Source: Pararhodobacter sp. (GTDB lineage Bacteria > Pseudomonadota > Alphaproteobacteria > Rhodobacterales > Rhodobacteraceae). Taken from it: 64,000 nucleotides of DNA. Location: contig NZ_JAUCBZ010000015.1 of the NCBI RefSeq assembly GCF_034676545.1, forward strand, positions 3,594,501-3,658,500, in the 5' to 3' direction. The translations under genes were made by a program, and so were the position numbers. The notes beneath the pieces were generated by a model. The model worked only from the letters and a program-made list of their open reading frames with translations. It did no database searches and was not told where the DNA came from. Shown piece by piece: positions 26,628-36,454 of the stretch (position 1 is its first letter; each line of letters opens with the position of its first letter).

Positions 26628-27314
26628 ATGAACGCACCTCTTCGCCCACCCGCACCGCGCCATGCGCCCGTCCTGTTGTGGATCGTGGCGATCTGCGCGG
26701 GGCTGGAATTGCTTTTCACGCTGCTGGACACCCCTTTCCTGTCGCTTTCCGGGCCGCGCAACTTTGCCATCATCCACGGCGCATTCTGGCCCCGGCTGCT
26801 GGTCGATTGGTCCCCGCTTTTCCCCGGCCAGCGCGTCACCATGTTCATCACCTATGCGTTCTTGCATGGCGGCTTCATGCACATGCTGTTCAACATGTTG
26901 ATGTTGTTGCACTTGGGCCGCGAAACCGTAATCCGGCTGGGGCAACGCGGCTTTCTCCTGGCGTTTGTTGTCACGTCGGCGGGCGGCGCGGGGGCCTATG
27001 CACTGCTTGCCAGCGTTGACGCGCCGATGCTGGGCGCATCGGGGGCGGTGTTTGGTCTTTTTGGCACAACGATGTACTGGGATTTTCAACGCCGGCGTGC
27101 CTTGCGTGCCAGCCTCGAACCCGTATGGCGTTTGCTGATCGGCTTGGTGGTCATGAACGTGGCGTTGTATTTCCTGGTCGGCGGGATGCTGGCATGGCAA
27201 ACCCACTTGGGTGGATTTGTGACCGGCGTGGCCTTTGCCTGGATCACGACTCCGACGCTGACCCATCGCTATCGCCATCATGCGCCAAAACCGCGGCGCG
27301 CGCCAAAGCCGTGA
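26628..27314 (+). CDS. Rhomboid-family intramembrane serine protease
   Basis: The 228-residue protein cleaves transmembrane segments of other proteins. It has six or seven hydrophobic spans with the catalytic Ser138 in GASGAVFG and His193 in QTHLGGF. The family HGGFMHMLFNM (about residues 80-90) supplies the conserved His and Asn of the oxyanion site. The ATG at 26628 is chosen because the preceding in-frame residues are not hydrophobic or conserved. It follows the sugar transferase by 49 bases. Substrate unknown. Confidence 0.88.
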   Translation: MNAPLRPPAPRHAPVLLWIVAICAGLELLFTLLDTPFLSLSGPRNFAIIHGAFWPRLLVDWSPLFPGQRVTMFITYAFLHGGFMHMLFNMLMLLHLGRETVIRLGQRGFLLAFVVTSAGGAGAYALLASVDAPMLGASGAVFGLFGTTMYWDFQRRRALRASLEPVWRLLIGLVVMNVALYFLVGGMLAWQTHLGGFVTGVAFAWITTPTLTHRYRHHAPKPRRAPKP

Positions 27315-27394
27315 CGCGACGCGACTCTGACGTTGCAATTTGGCGCAAGATGCGTCCTACTGTCGAATATGATCAAAAAATTATCGAGAGCCTT

Positions 27395-28195
27395 GTGACC
27401 TCATCCTCCAGCCCGTCGGCAGCCCCGTTTGCCCCCGTCATCGAAATTCAGGGCTTGCACAAAGCCTATGGTGCGCTTGAAGTCCTCAAGGGCGTGACTG
27501 TGGTGGCGCATCCGGGGCAAGTGATCTCGCTCATCGGGTCGTCGGGTTCGGGGAAATCGACCTTGTTGCGGTGCTGCAATCTGTTGGAGGACAGCCAGCA
27601 AGGTGAGATCCTCTTTGAAGGTGAGGCCGTTCGCTGGAAAGGCACCGGGCTGAACCGGCAGCCCGCCGACCGGGCGCAGGTCGCGCGCATTCGCACGAAC
27701 CTGTCGATGGTGTTCCAGAACTTCAACCTGTGGGCGCATATGACGGTGTTGCAAAATGTCATGGAAGCCCCACTGACCGCGCTGAAGCAAAAGCGCCCGG
27801 CGGTCGAGGCGCGCGCGCGTGAATTGCTGGACAAGGTGGGCATTGGCGACAAGGCCGACGTCTACCCGGCGCAAATGTCAGGCGGTCAACAACAGCGCGC
27901 CGCCATCGCTCGCGCCCTGTGCATGGAGCCACGCGCGATCTTGTTCGATGAACCCACCTCAGCGCTGGACCCAGAGCTGGAGCAAGAGGTGGTGCGCGTC
28001 ATCAAGGCGCTGGCCGATGAGGGCCGGACAATGATAATCGTCACGCATGACATGCGCATGGCGGCGGATGTCTCGGACCATGTCATCTTCCTGCATCAAG
28101 GTCTGATCGAGGAACAGGGCCCGCCAGACGACCTCTTTGGCGCACCGAAGTCCGAGCGCCTTCAACAATTCCTCAGCGCCACGCAATCGGCCTGA
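27395..28195 (+). CDS. Polar amino-acid ABC transporter ATPase (HisP/GlnQ type), orphan
   Basis: The 266-residue ATPase carries Walker A GSSGSGKST, Q-loop VFQNFNLWAHMT, signature MSGGQQQR, Walker B AILFDEPTSALDPE and the switch His in IVTHD, all typical of amino-acid importers. A GTG start at 27395 with GAGAG upstream is preferred; an ATG at 27350 would add 15 residues and cannot be excluded. No permease or binding-protein gene is adjacent, so it must work with components encoded elsewhere. The genes that follow suggest uptake of an amine or amino acid destined for gamma-glutamylation. Confidence 0.85.
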   Translation: MTSSSSPSAAPFAPVIEIQGLHKAYGALEVLKGVTVVAHPGQVISLIGSSGSGKSTLLRCCNLLEDSQQGEILFEGEAVRWKGTGLNRQPADRAQVARIRTNLSMVFQNFNLWAHMTVLQNVMEAPLTALKQKRPAVEARARELLDKVGIGDKADVYPAQMSGGQQQRAAIARALCMEPRAILFDEPTSALDPELEQEVVRVIKALADEGRTMIIVTHDMRMAADVSDHVIFLHQGLIEEQGPPDDLFGAPKSERLQQFLSATQSA

Positions 28196-28295
28196 GGCGA
28201 CGACCCGGACGATTGCCTCAACGATCGTTCGTAACTTTTTCAGGCGTGGCCGTGCGTTGCAAACGCGTCCTACGCCGCAAACATTCAGGTGTCCT

Positions 28296-29631
28296 ATGCG
28301 TGATTGGCTGCGCCATCACCCGACCGTCAAGACCATCCGTGTTGCCGCCGCTGACCTGAACGGTCAGGCCCGTGGCAAGCGTATTCCCGTGCGTTTTGCG
28401 GATAAAGTGGTCAAGGAAGGCACGCGCTTTCCATATTCCGTCATGAACCTCGATATCTGGGGCGAAGACATCGAGGACAGCCCACTGGTCTTTGCCTCGG
28501 GCGATGCCGATGGCGTGCTGAAGCCCACGGATCGCGGGTTTCTGCCGATGCCGTGGCTCGAGGCGCCAACCGCGCTGTTGCCGCTGTGGATGTTCCACGA
28601 CGATGGCACCCCGTTCGATGGCGACCCGCGTCACGCGCTGGCCAGTGTGGTCAAGCGCTTCCATGATCGCGGGCTGTATCCGGTCTGCGCGACCGAGCTG
28701 GAGTTTTATCTGATCGACGATTTCGGGCCGCGAATTTCGCGTGCCGCCGTCGCCCCGCTCGGGCAAACGCCGTCCGGGTGCCGATACCCTGGCGCTGGGG
28801 GCGTTGGATGCCTTCGACCGGTTCTTCACCGAGTTGTATGACGCCTGCGAAGCCATGGACATCGACGCCGACACGGCAATCTCCGAAGCCGGGATCGGCC
28901 AGTTCGAGATCAACCTGCTGCATTCCGACAACGTGCTGAAAATCGCCGACGACACCTGGCTGTTCAAGCTTCTGGTGCGCGGGATTGCCCGCAAACACGG
29001 ATTTGCCGCCAGCTTCATGGCGAAACCGTATGACTCGTGGCCCGGCAACGGGATGCACATGCATTTCTCGATGAATGATGCCGACGGCGACAACATGTTC
29101 AATGACGGCTCGGCCGAAGGATCACCGCTCATGCTGAACGCGGTCGCGGGCTGCATACGGGCCATGCCCGGCTCCATGCTGTTGCTGGCCCCCCATGCCA
29201 ACAGCTACGAACGGTTCGTGCCCGGCAACCATGCGCCCAGCGGCATCAGCTGGGCCTATGAAAACCGCACCTCGGCGCTGCGCATCCCGTCGGGCAACCG
29301 CCGCGCGCGCCGTATCGAACACCGCGTCGCAGGCGGCGATATCAACCCCTATCTGATGATGGCGGGCGTGCTGGGATCGGCGCTGCTGGGCATCGAAGAC
29401 GGGCTGACCCCGCCGCCGCCAGTCACCGGCAACGCCTATGCGCTCGATCTGCCGCAACTGCCGATCACCTGGCCCGATGCGGTGACCGCATTCGAGACAA
29501 GCCCGGATATGGCGCGCATTTTCTCCAAACGCCTGATTGAGAACCTCGTCCGCACCAAGCGTCAGGAAATCCGCTACATGGAGGAACTGGAGCCGGAAGA
29601 AGTGCTCGATCTTTATCTCGATACCGTTTGA
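28296..29631 (+). pseudogene. Glutamine-synthetase-family enzyme (PuuA-like), copy 1, frameshifted
   Basis: The first frame from MRDWLRHHPTVKTIR runs to about 28738 and includes VAAADLNGQARGKRIP and the metal-binding ATELEFYLID. The second frame takes over with PPSPRSGKRRPGADT and continues to 29631. It holds EAGIGQFEINL, the ATP-site GNGMHMHFS, NRTSALRIP and GGDINPYLMMAG. One extra base near 28735-28755 explains the break; an intact product would have about 444 residues. Family members of this type gamma-glutamylate amines such as putrescine rather than ammonia. It is followed 7 bases later by a class I amidotransferase. Confidence 0.82.
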
Positions 29632-29638
29632 GGCAAAC

Positions 29639-30322
29639 ATGAAAATCGGCATTCTACAGACCGGCTACGCTCCCGACGCTCTGATTGAGGCGGGCGACTA
29701 CCCGGATATGTTCGAAACCTTGCTGGCTGGGCATGGTTTCACGTTTGAAACCTACCGCGTGGTTGACATGGAGTTCCCAAAGTCGCCGCGCGACTGCGAC
29801 GGCTATGTGATCACCGGCTCGAAACATGGCGTCTACGAGGATCATCCGTTCATTGCGCCGCTGGAACAGTTTATCCGCGACGCTTTTGACGCCGATGTTC
29901 CGGTGGCGGGCATCTGCTTTGGCCATCAGATCATGGCTCAGGCGCTTGGCGGCAAGGTCGAGAAATTCGCGGGCGGTTGGTCGGTTGGGCCAACCGAATA
30001 CAAGTTTGGCGACGATACCGTGCGGCTGAATGCCTGGCATCAGGATCAGGTCGTCACGCCCCCCCCGGGCGCGACCACCATCGCCTCGACTTCGTTTTGC
30101 GAACATGCCGCGCTGGCCTATGGCAACAAGGGCTGGTCCGTGCAGCCGCACCCCGAATTCGCCAACCCATTTGTCGAGAAGTTGATCGAACAACGCGGGC
30201 GTGGCGTCGTCCCGGACCCGCTGCTCGACAAGGCGCTCGCGCAGATCGAACAGCCCGTCGATGGCAAGCGCATCGCCGACCAAATCGCATCCTTCCTGAA
30301 AGCGGCCCATGCCAACGCCTGA
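29639..30322 (+). CDS. Class I glutamine amidotransferase-like protein
   Basis: The 227-residue protein has the GATase1 triad: nucleophile Cys93 in GICFGHQ, and His171 and Glu173 in QPHPEF. It belongs to the stand-alone GMP-synthase-like group, members of which hydrolyse gamma-glutamyl bonds. Placed between two GS-like ligases, it is a good candidate for releasing glutamate from a gamma-glutamylated intermediate, by analogy with PuuD, though it is not a close PuuD match by motif. The ATG at 29639 lies 7 bases after the preceding stop. Confidence 0.85.
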   Translation: MKIGILQTGYAPDALIEAGDYPDMFETLLAGHGFTFETYRVVDMEFPKSPRDCDGYVITGSKHGVYEDHPFIAPLEQFIRDAFDADVPVAGICFGHQIMAQALGGKVEKFAGGWSVGPTEYKFGDDTVRLNAWHQDQVVTPPPGATTIASTSFCEHAALAYGNKGWSVQPHPEFANPFVEKLIEQRGRGVVPDPLLDKALAQIEQPVDGKRIADQIASFLKAAHANA

Positions 30323-30345
30323 CGACCATACAAAGGGGTCTCCCC

Positions 30346-31710
30346 ATGAGTAATACCTGGTTAAGCAAAATTCCGGACTCTGCCCGCGACTATATCGCCG
30401 GGCGACGGCTGGACGAAATTGAGTGCATCCTGCCCGATATCGCGGGCGTGGCGCGCGGCAAGGCGATGCCCGCGTTCAAGTTTGACAAACAGACGCATTT
30501 CTACCTGCCAACCTCGATTTTCCTGCAAACGATCACCGGCGAATGGGCAAACGCCCCCGGCGGCGAGGAAGAATACAAAGAGCCGGACATGACGCTGGTG
30601 CCCGACCTCTCGACCGCGACGGCCGCCCCCTGGACCGCCGATATCACGCTGCAAATCATCCATGACGCGCTGAACCAAAAGGGCGAGCCGCACCCGACCG
30701 CACCGCGCAACGTGTTGAAACGGGTGCTGGATCTCTACGCCGCCGAAGGGTTGAAACCCGTTGTCGCGCCGGAAATGGAGTTCTACTTTGTCGCCCGCAA
30801 CATCGACCCCAACCAGCCGATCCAGCCGCCGATGGGGCGCTCGGGCCGGGTTGCGGCCGCGAAACAGGCATATTCCATGTCGGCGGTCGATGAATACGGC
30901 AAGGTGATCGACGATATCTATGATTTCGCCGAGGCGATGGGTCTGGAAATCGACGGCATCCTGCAAGAGGGTGGCGCGGGTCAGGTGGAAATCAACCTCG
31001 CGCATGGCGACCCGGTGGATCTGGCCGACCACATCTTTTTCTTCAAGCGGATGATCCGCGAGGCGGCGCTGCGCCATGATTGTTACGCCACCTTCATGGC
31101 CAAACCGATCGAGGGTGAGCCGGGGTCGGCGATGCATATCCACCACTCGATCGTGGATATCAAAACCGGCAAGAACATCTTCTCGGACGCCAATGGCGAA
31201 GAAACCCCTGCCTTTTTGCATTTCATCGCGGGGATGCAAAACCACCTGCCGGGCGCGGTTGCCCTGCTGGCCCCCTATGTGAACAGCTACCGGCGCTATG
31301 TCCCTGATTTTGCAGCGCCCATCAATCTGGAATGGGGTCGCGACAACCGCACCACCGGGCTGCGCATTCCCATCTCGGGCCCCGAAGCGCGCCGCGTTGA
31401 AAACCGTCTGGCGGGGATGGATTGCAACCCCTATCTGGGCTTTGCCGCGTCGCTGGCCTGCGGGTTGCTGGGCTTGAAAGAGCAAAAAAACCCGCGTCCG
31501 GAATGCCAGATCAACGCCTATATGGGCGAGGACGAACTGCCGTTGACGCTGGGTGCGGCCATCGACGCCTTCGAAGAGGATCAAGCGCTGATTGATGTTC
31601 TGGGCGCCGATTTCGCAGCGCTCTATGCCGCCGTGAAACGCCATGAATACACCGAGTTTCAAGCGGTTATCAGCCCGTGGGAGCGCGAGCACCTGTTGAT
31701 GAACGTCTGA
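30346..31710 (+). CDS. Glutamine-synthetase-family enzyme (gamma-glutamylamide ligase type), copy 2
   Basis: The 454-residue enzyme contains APEMEFYFVA (first metal-binding glutamates), EGGAGQVEINLAHG, the ATP-binding GSAMHIHHS, the glutamate-binding NRTTGLRIP, and NRLAGMDCNPYLGFA. It lacks the adenylylation-loop tyrosine region of GlnA, consistent with a catabolic GS-like ligase such as PuuA. It differs clearly from copy 1 (for example an inserted IDPNQPIQPPMGRSG segment), so the two probably act on different substrates or as a heteromer. The start has an AAAGGGG site. It is the last gene of the ligase-amidase-ligase cluster. Confidence 0.87.
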   Translation: MSNTWLSKIPDSARDYIAGRRLDEIECILPDIAGVARGKAMPAFKFDKQTHFYLPTSIFLQTITGEWANAPGGEEEYKEPDMTLVPDLSTATAAPWTADITLQIIHDALNQKGEPHPTAPRNVLKRVLDLYAAEGLKPVVAPEMEFYFVARNIDPNQPIQPPMGRSGRVAAAKQAYSMSAVDEYGKVIDDIYDFAEAMGLEIDGILQEGGAGQVEINLAHGDPVDLADHIFFFKRMIREAALRHDCYATFMAKPIEGEPGSAMHIHHSIVDIKTGKNIFSDANGEETPAFLHFIAGMQNHLPGAVALLAPYVNSYRRYVPDFAAPINLEWGRDNRTTGLRIPISGPEARRVENRLAGMDCNPYLGFAASLACGLLGLKEQKNPRPECQINAYMGEDELPLTLGAAIDAFEEDQALIDVLGADFAALYAAVKRHEYTEFQAVISPWEREHLLMNV

Positions 31711-31721
31711 GCAGACGGGGC

Positions 31722-32516
31722 TCAGGCACGGGTTTGCACCGTGATCCGAGCCTCGGCGGCGTGCAAATCCCCGTCCAGACGATCCACCCGCAACAGTGCC
31801 AACCCCTGCCCGTCGGCTTGTGTATAAAGCGTGCCGACCTCTTTGCCATCGGCATTGAGCACCGCCGTTCCGGGCGGCACCGGCGACGACACAGACACCT
31901 GCATCAAGCCGCGCCGCAGCTCGGTCTTGTGGTGCATCCGCGCCGTGACCTCTTGGCCGACGTAGCACCCTTTGCGGAAATCGACGCCGTTCAGACGCTC
32001 GAAATCCAGCTCCAGAATAAAGCTGCTGCCCGGTTGCAACTCGGCCCCGGATTCGGGAACGCAGGCCGCCACCCGAACCGCCGCCCAGTCAATTGATGCG
32101 CCTTGCGTCACGGCCACGCCGTAAAGCCGCCAGCCCAGCGCAGGGTCGCGCGGATCGGCCAGTGCCCCCTCGGGCGCCGGGCCAAGACCGCAAGTGATCG
32201 GCATGTCCTCGCGCGCGATCACCACCTTGGAGCGCAGCTTGAACATGGTGAGCCGTTGCAACAGGCCGTCGGCAAGTGCCTCGGCCACATCGACCAGAAC
32301 CGCATCATCCGCCTTGACCATCAGGAAATCGGCAATCAATTTCCCCTGCGGCGTCAACATCGCACCGTAAGCGATGCCGTCGCGGATCACCCGGTCGATA
32401 TCTTGCGTGACCTGCCCTTGCAGGAACGCCAGACGGTCCTCGCCCGTAACGCGCAAAACCGCACGTCCCGGCATCGGCGCACAGCGGGTTTCGGGGGAAA
32501 GAACGGTGTCTGACAT
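31722..32516 (-). CDS. ygfZ: Folate-binding iron-sulfur assembly protein YgfZ (GcvT-like)
   Basis: The 264-residue protein is a GcvT-fold paralogue that helps assemble or repair certain Fe-S enzymes using folate. Its diagnostic signature KGCYVGQEVTAR is present at about residues 190-201, with RLAFLQGQVTQD near the N-terminus. The ATG at 32516 has a GGAGG site 6 bases upstream. It is convergent with the GS-like gene, whose stop is 11 bases away. Confidence 0.9.
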   Translation of the reverse strand: MSDTVLSPETRCAPMPGRAVLRVTGEDRLAFLQGQVTQDIDRVIRDGIAYGAMLTPQGKLIADFLMVKADDAVLVDVAEALADGLLQRLTMFKLRSKVVIAREDMPITCGLGPAPEGALADPRDPALGWRLYGVAVTQGASIDWAAVRVAACVPESGAELQPGSSFILELDFERLNGVDFRKGCYVGQEVTARMHHKTELRRGLMQVSVSSPVPPGTAVLNADGKEVGTLYTQADGQGLALLRVDRLDGDLHAAEARITVQTRA

Positions 32517-32655
32517 AATGGCCTCCATGCCCTTCGATATAGGCCGCACGCAGCGGTTTGCACAGTCCCCGGCGCGCATTCATCGCGACTGATTGACGCG
32601 CAGTTTTCCCGCGCATAAGGTTTTTTCAAATCTGCACATGTTCAGGAGTTACCCC

Positions 32656-33846
32656 ATGTCGCTCGCCAACGGCCGCCGGTATCTGGCGATCCCCGGTCCC
32701 TCGGTCATGCCCGACCGCGTGCTGAACGCCATGCACCAGGCCGCGCCGAATATCTACGAGGGCAACTTGCTGGACGTGACCGCCAGCCTCTGGCCAGACC
32801 TCAAGGCGATTGCCGGAACGCAGCACAATGCGGCGATCTATATCGGCAACGGCCACGCCGCATGGGAAGCCGCAAACACCAACGTGTTTCGCCGGGACGA
32901 TACGGCGATTGTCCTGACGACGGGTCGGTTCGGGCATGGCTGGGCCGAGCACGCCCGGCAGTTGGGCGTACGCGTGGTGATCACCGATTTCGGCAAATCC
33001 GCCCCCATCGACATGGCCCGCGCCGAGCAAGCCCTGCGCGCCGAACCCAACGCGCGCGCCGTCCTGATCACCCATGTCGATACCGCCTCCAGTGCCAAGA
33101 ACGACGTTCTCGCGCTGCGCCGCTTGATGGATGATCTGGGGCATCCGGGCTTGCTCATGGTGGATTGCATCGCCTCCTTTGCCTGCGACGAATTCCACAT
33201 GGATGACTGGGGCGTCGATGTCATGGTTGCCGCCAGCCAAAAAGGGTTGATGACCCCGCCGGGCCTGGGGCTGGTGTTTTTCTCGGACAAGGCGCGCGAC
33301 GTCTCGAAATCCGCCGATATGCGCACCCCCTATTGGGATTGGTTGCCGCGCGTCGATGCCAATCATTTCTATATGCATTTCTATGGCACCGCGCCGACCC
33401 ACCATCTGCTCGGGTTGCGGGCCGCCGTCAGCATGATCATGGACGAGGGCATCGAGGCCGTCTGGAATCGGCACGCCAGACTTGCCCGCGCGGTTTGGTC
33501 GGCGGGCGAGGCTTGGGGCCAGGAGGGGGCGTTTGCGCTGAACATGAAGGACCCGGCGCATCGCGGGCATTCGGTCACCGCGATGCGCCTGTCAGGTCAG
33601 GACGGCACGCGGTTGCGGCAGTGGTGCGAGCATGAAGCAGGCGTCACGCTGGGCGTAGGCCTGGGCATGGCCGAGCCGGATTCGCCCGAGGCCGGGGCAT
33701 TTTTCCGCTTGGCGCATATGGGTCATGTGAACGCACATATGACGCTGGGCGCGCTGGCCGTGATGGACACGGCGATGAAAGCCCTCAACATCCCGCACGG
33801 GTCCGGTGCGCTTGACGCCGCGGCACGCTCACTTGCCGGCAATTGA
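32656..33846 (+). CDS. Class V PLP aminotransferase (serine/alanine-glyoxylate aminotransferase type)
   Basis: The 396-residue enzyme has the class V layout: IPGPSVMPDRVLNAM, NGHAAWEAAN in the cofactor pocket, LMVDCIASFACDE, and the PLP lysine Lys196 in AASQKGLMTPPG. The family transfers amino groups to glyoxylate from serine or alanine, and some members act on purine-catabolic (S)-ureidoglycine. The start at 32656 has an AGGAG site. A molybdenum hydroxylase subunit lies downstream, which could fit purine breakdown, but 325 bases separate the genes. The precise substrate is open. Confidence 0.82.
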   Translation: MSLANGRRYLAIPGPSVMPDRVLNAMHQAAPNIYEGNLLDVTASLWPDLKAIAGTQHNAAIYIGNGHAAWEAANTNVFRRDDTAIVLTTGRFGHGWAEHARQLGVRVVITDFGKSAPIDMARAEQALRAEPNARAVLITHVDTASSAKNDVLALRRLMDDLGHPGLLMVDCIASFACDEFHMDDWGVDVMVAASQKGLMTPPGLGLVFFSDKARDVSKSADMRTPYWDWLPRVDANHFYMHFYGTAPTHHLLGLRAAVSMIMDEGIEAVWNRHARLARAVWSAGEAWGQEGAFALNMKDPAHRGHSVTAMRLSGQDGTRLRQWCEHEAGVTLGVGLGMAEPDSPEAGAFFRLAHMGHVNAHMTLGALAVMDTAMKALNIPHGSGALDAAARSLAGN

Positions 33847-34171
33847 GCGCCGCGCGACACCCCGTCAAACGCAGCCCCCGAAGCACCAGATTTGACCATG
33901 CCAAACTGACGTGCGCGCCTCTGTCACCGCCCTGCCCTTTTGGCTGTTTCTGGCCTGCGCCCTGTTTGCATTTGTGGTGGGCGGAACACGATCTGCCTCT
34001 GCTGGGGTCAATGATCCCGGTGTTTCACGATCCACGCTCCGGGCGGGGCTGGTGGCAGGGAGATTTCTGAACGCCTGAGCGCCCCCGAAATCCCGCGAAT
34101 GGACCACCTGACCCCTTGCTCCTGTGGTCTGTCCGGCTATCCTGCCCGCTGAACTGACAAGAGGATACCCA
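33847..34171 (+). other. Intergenic region with a doubtful small ORF
   Basis: The gap before the CoxL-like gene holds no recognised gene. A GTG-initiated frame at 33911-34078 encodes 55 residues with a hydrophobic N-terminal stretch (PFWLFLACALFAFVVGG), which could be a signal or anchor, but it lacks a good ribosome binding site and any known relative. The AGAGGA site for the next gene is at the right end. Confidence 0.3.
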
Positions 34172-36454
34172 ATGCGCGCGTTCGGACAATCGCAGGGCGT
34201 CAAGCGCCACGAAGACCTCCGCTTTCTGACCGGCGCTGGGCGCTATATCGCGGATGAACTGCCCGAAAATGCGCTGCATGCCGTGTTCCTGCGCGCGCCG
34301 GTTGCGCATGCCACGCTGACCGGCCTCGACATTGCCGAGGCACAGGAGATGCCCGGTGTCGTCGGCATTTTCACCGCCGAGCATCTGACTGCCGCCCAGG
34401 TCACCACGCCGATGTGGTCTGTCCCGGCGCGCGATCAACGCGGCAAGAAAGGCGCCACGCCCAATCGTTTCGCGCTGGCCGATGCAACGATCCGCTATGT
34501 CGGCGAACCAATGGCCCTGATCGTCGCCGAGACCCGCGCTCAGGCCCTCGATGCCGCCGAGGCTATTGTCATGGATTACGACGAACTGCCGCCGTCGATG
34601 GACTTGGCGGTCGGCGGCCCTTCGCTCCACGCCGATGCGCCGGGCAATCTGGCCTATGACTGGATGCTGGGCGACGAGGAGGCGGTCACCGCAGCCTTTG
34701 CCAAAGCCGCCCATGTCACCACCTTGACGGTGCGCCAGAACCGGGTTGCGGTGGCCAGCCTTGAACCGCGCGCGGCCTATGCCGAGTGGGACGGCAAGCG
34801 CCTGCATTTCGCCTTCAACAGCCAAGGCGTGTGGCACGCCAAACGCGAGTTGGCCCGCACGCTGAACCTTGCCGAGGACGATGTGCGCGTGACGACCCCC
34901 GACGTGGGCGGCGGGTTCGGCATGAAAAGCATGAACTACCCCGAGCATTTTGCCGTGGCCCATGCCGCGCGCGCGCTCAATCGCCCGGTCGGATGGGTGT
35001 CAGATCGTGGCGAGGCGATGCAATCCGACACCGCCGCGCGCGATCTGACCAGCACCGCCGAACTGGCCTTTGACGCCGACAATCGCCTGCTGGCCTACCG
35101 GGTGAACACGCTGTCAAACCTTGGGGCCTACAATTCGCAGTTTGCCCAGCAAATCCAGTCCGAACTGTTCTCCAAGGTGTTGACCGGCGTTTACGACATC
35201 CCCTGCGCCCTGCTGCATGTCAAAGGCATCTACACAAACACCACCCCGGTTGACGCCTATCGCGGTGCCGGTCGGCCCGAGGCGATCACCTTGCTGGAAC
35301 GCACAATGGATATGGCGGCGCGCGAACTGGGTGTCTCGCCTTTCGATCTGCGCACCAGAAATTTCATTCCGCCCGCCAGCTTCCCCTACACGACGCCCTC
35401 GAAAGTCACCTATGACGTCGGCGATTTCGCGCGGGTTCAAACGCGTGCGCAAGAGTTGGGCGATGTGGCCGGGTTTGCCGCACGCAAGGCCCAAAGCGCG
35501 GCCAAGGGTCTGCTGCGCGGTTTGGGATATGCCTATTATATTGAATCCATTCTGGGCGAGGACGAAGAAGGCGCGGGCATCGACTTTTCCGAGGATGGGC
35601 GCGTCACCTTGTTGGTTGGCACACAATCCAACGGTCAGGGCCATGAAACCGTGTATACGCAATACCTTGCCGACCTGACCGGCCTGCCGTTCGACGCCAT
35701 CGACGTGGTACAGGGCGACAGCGACCGCATCGCGCGCGGTGGCGGAACGGGCGGCTCGCGGTCGGTCACCGTGCAAACCTTTGCCACCCACGCCACCGCC
35801 GCGCAGATGGTCGCGGATTTCGCCACCTTCCTCGAGGCCGAGATCGACGCCGCCCCCTTTGTCTTTGAGGACGGCATCTTTTCCGCCCCCGGCTCGAACC
35901 AACGGCTGACCTTGCTCGAGGCCGCCGATCTGGCCCGCGCGCGCCGCCGCACCGACCTGCTGACCCACCACAAACGCGCCAAGCTGCCGGCCCGCTCGTT
36001 TCCCAATGGCGCGCATCTGTGCGAGATCGAGATCGACCCCGAAACCGGCGCACTGACCCTTGATCGCTACTTGGCGGTGGATGATTTCGGTACGCTTTTG
36101 CACCCGACGCTGGCCGAGGGTCAGGTCCACGGCGGCGTCGCGCAGGGATATGGTCAGGCGGTGATCGAGGACACGGTGTACGACGCCGACGGCCAGCTTT
36201 TGACCGGCAGTTTCATGGATTACGCCATGCCGCGCGCCTCGGATGTGCCGATGGTCCGTTTTTTCAGCGAGCCGACACCGTCGAAAAACAACCCGATCGG
36301 CATGAAGGGCTGCGGCGAGGCGGGAACCGTGGGGTCGCTGGCGGCGATCAGCAACGCCGCGCTTGATGCGCTGTGGGATCGCGGCGTGCGCCACATCGAC
36401 ATGCCGCTGACCCCGCAACGCATCTGGTCCTGGCTGAACGAGGCCGCGCAATGA
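34172..36454 (+). CDS. Molybdenum hydroxylase large subunit (form II CoxL-like), orphan
   Basis: The 760-residue protein is the molybdopterin-binding subunit of the xanthine oxidase superfamily. It has the N-terminal a/b hammerhead domain (FLTGAGRYIADE, RYVGEPMALIVAE), the Mo-pterin loop GGGFGMKS (246-253), AYRGAGR (362-368) in place of the true CO dehydrogenase AYXCSFR, GGGTGGSRSV, and the catalytic Glu in GMKGCGEAG near the end. AYRGAGR marks form II proteins of uncertain substrate. The FAD and 2Fe-2S subunits normally encoded alongside are absent. Its stop overlaps the next gene by four bases. Confidence 0.86.
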   Translation: MRAFGQSQGVKRHEDLRFLTGAGRYIADELPENALHAVFLRAPVAHATLTGLDIAEAQEMPGVVGIFTAEHLTAAQVTTPMWSVPARDQRGKKGATPNRFALADATIRYVGEPMALIVAETRAQALDAAEAIVMDYDELPPSMDLAVGGPSLHADAPGNLAYDWMLGDEEAVTAAFAKAAHVTTLTVRQNRVAVASLEPRAAYAEWDGKRLHFAFNSQGVWHAKRELARTLNLAEDDVRVTTPDVGGGFGMKSMNYPEHFAVAHAARALNRPVGWVSDRGEAMQSDTAARDLTSTAELAFDADNRLLAYRVNTLSNLGAYNSQFAQQIQSELFSKVLTGVYDIPCALLHVKGIYTNTTPVDAYRGAGRPEAITLLERTMDMAARELGVSPFDLRTRNFIPPASFPYTTPSKVTYDVGDFARVQTRAQELGDVAGFAARKAQSAAKGLLRGLGYAYYIESILGEDEEGAGIDFSEDGRVTLLVGTQSNGQGHETVYTQYLADLTGLPFDAIDVVQGDSDRIARGGGTGGSRSVTVQTFATHATAAQMVADFATFLEAEIDAAPFVFEDGIFSAPGSNQRLTLLEAADLARARRRTDLLTHHKRAKLPARSFPNGAHLCEIEIDPETGALTLDRYLAVDDFGTLLHPTLAEGQVHGGVAQGYGQAVIEDTVYDADGQLLTGSFMDYAMPRASDVPMVRFFSEPTPSKNNPIGMKGCGEAGTVGSLAAISNAALDALWDRGVRHIDMPLTPQRIWSWLNEAAQ

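Noticed and set aside
34025..34963. A 312-codon minus-strand frame overlapping the CoxL-like gene start
   Set aside because: It overlaps a well-supported gene, and its composition matches antisense shadows elsewhere in the window.
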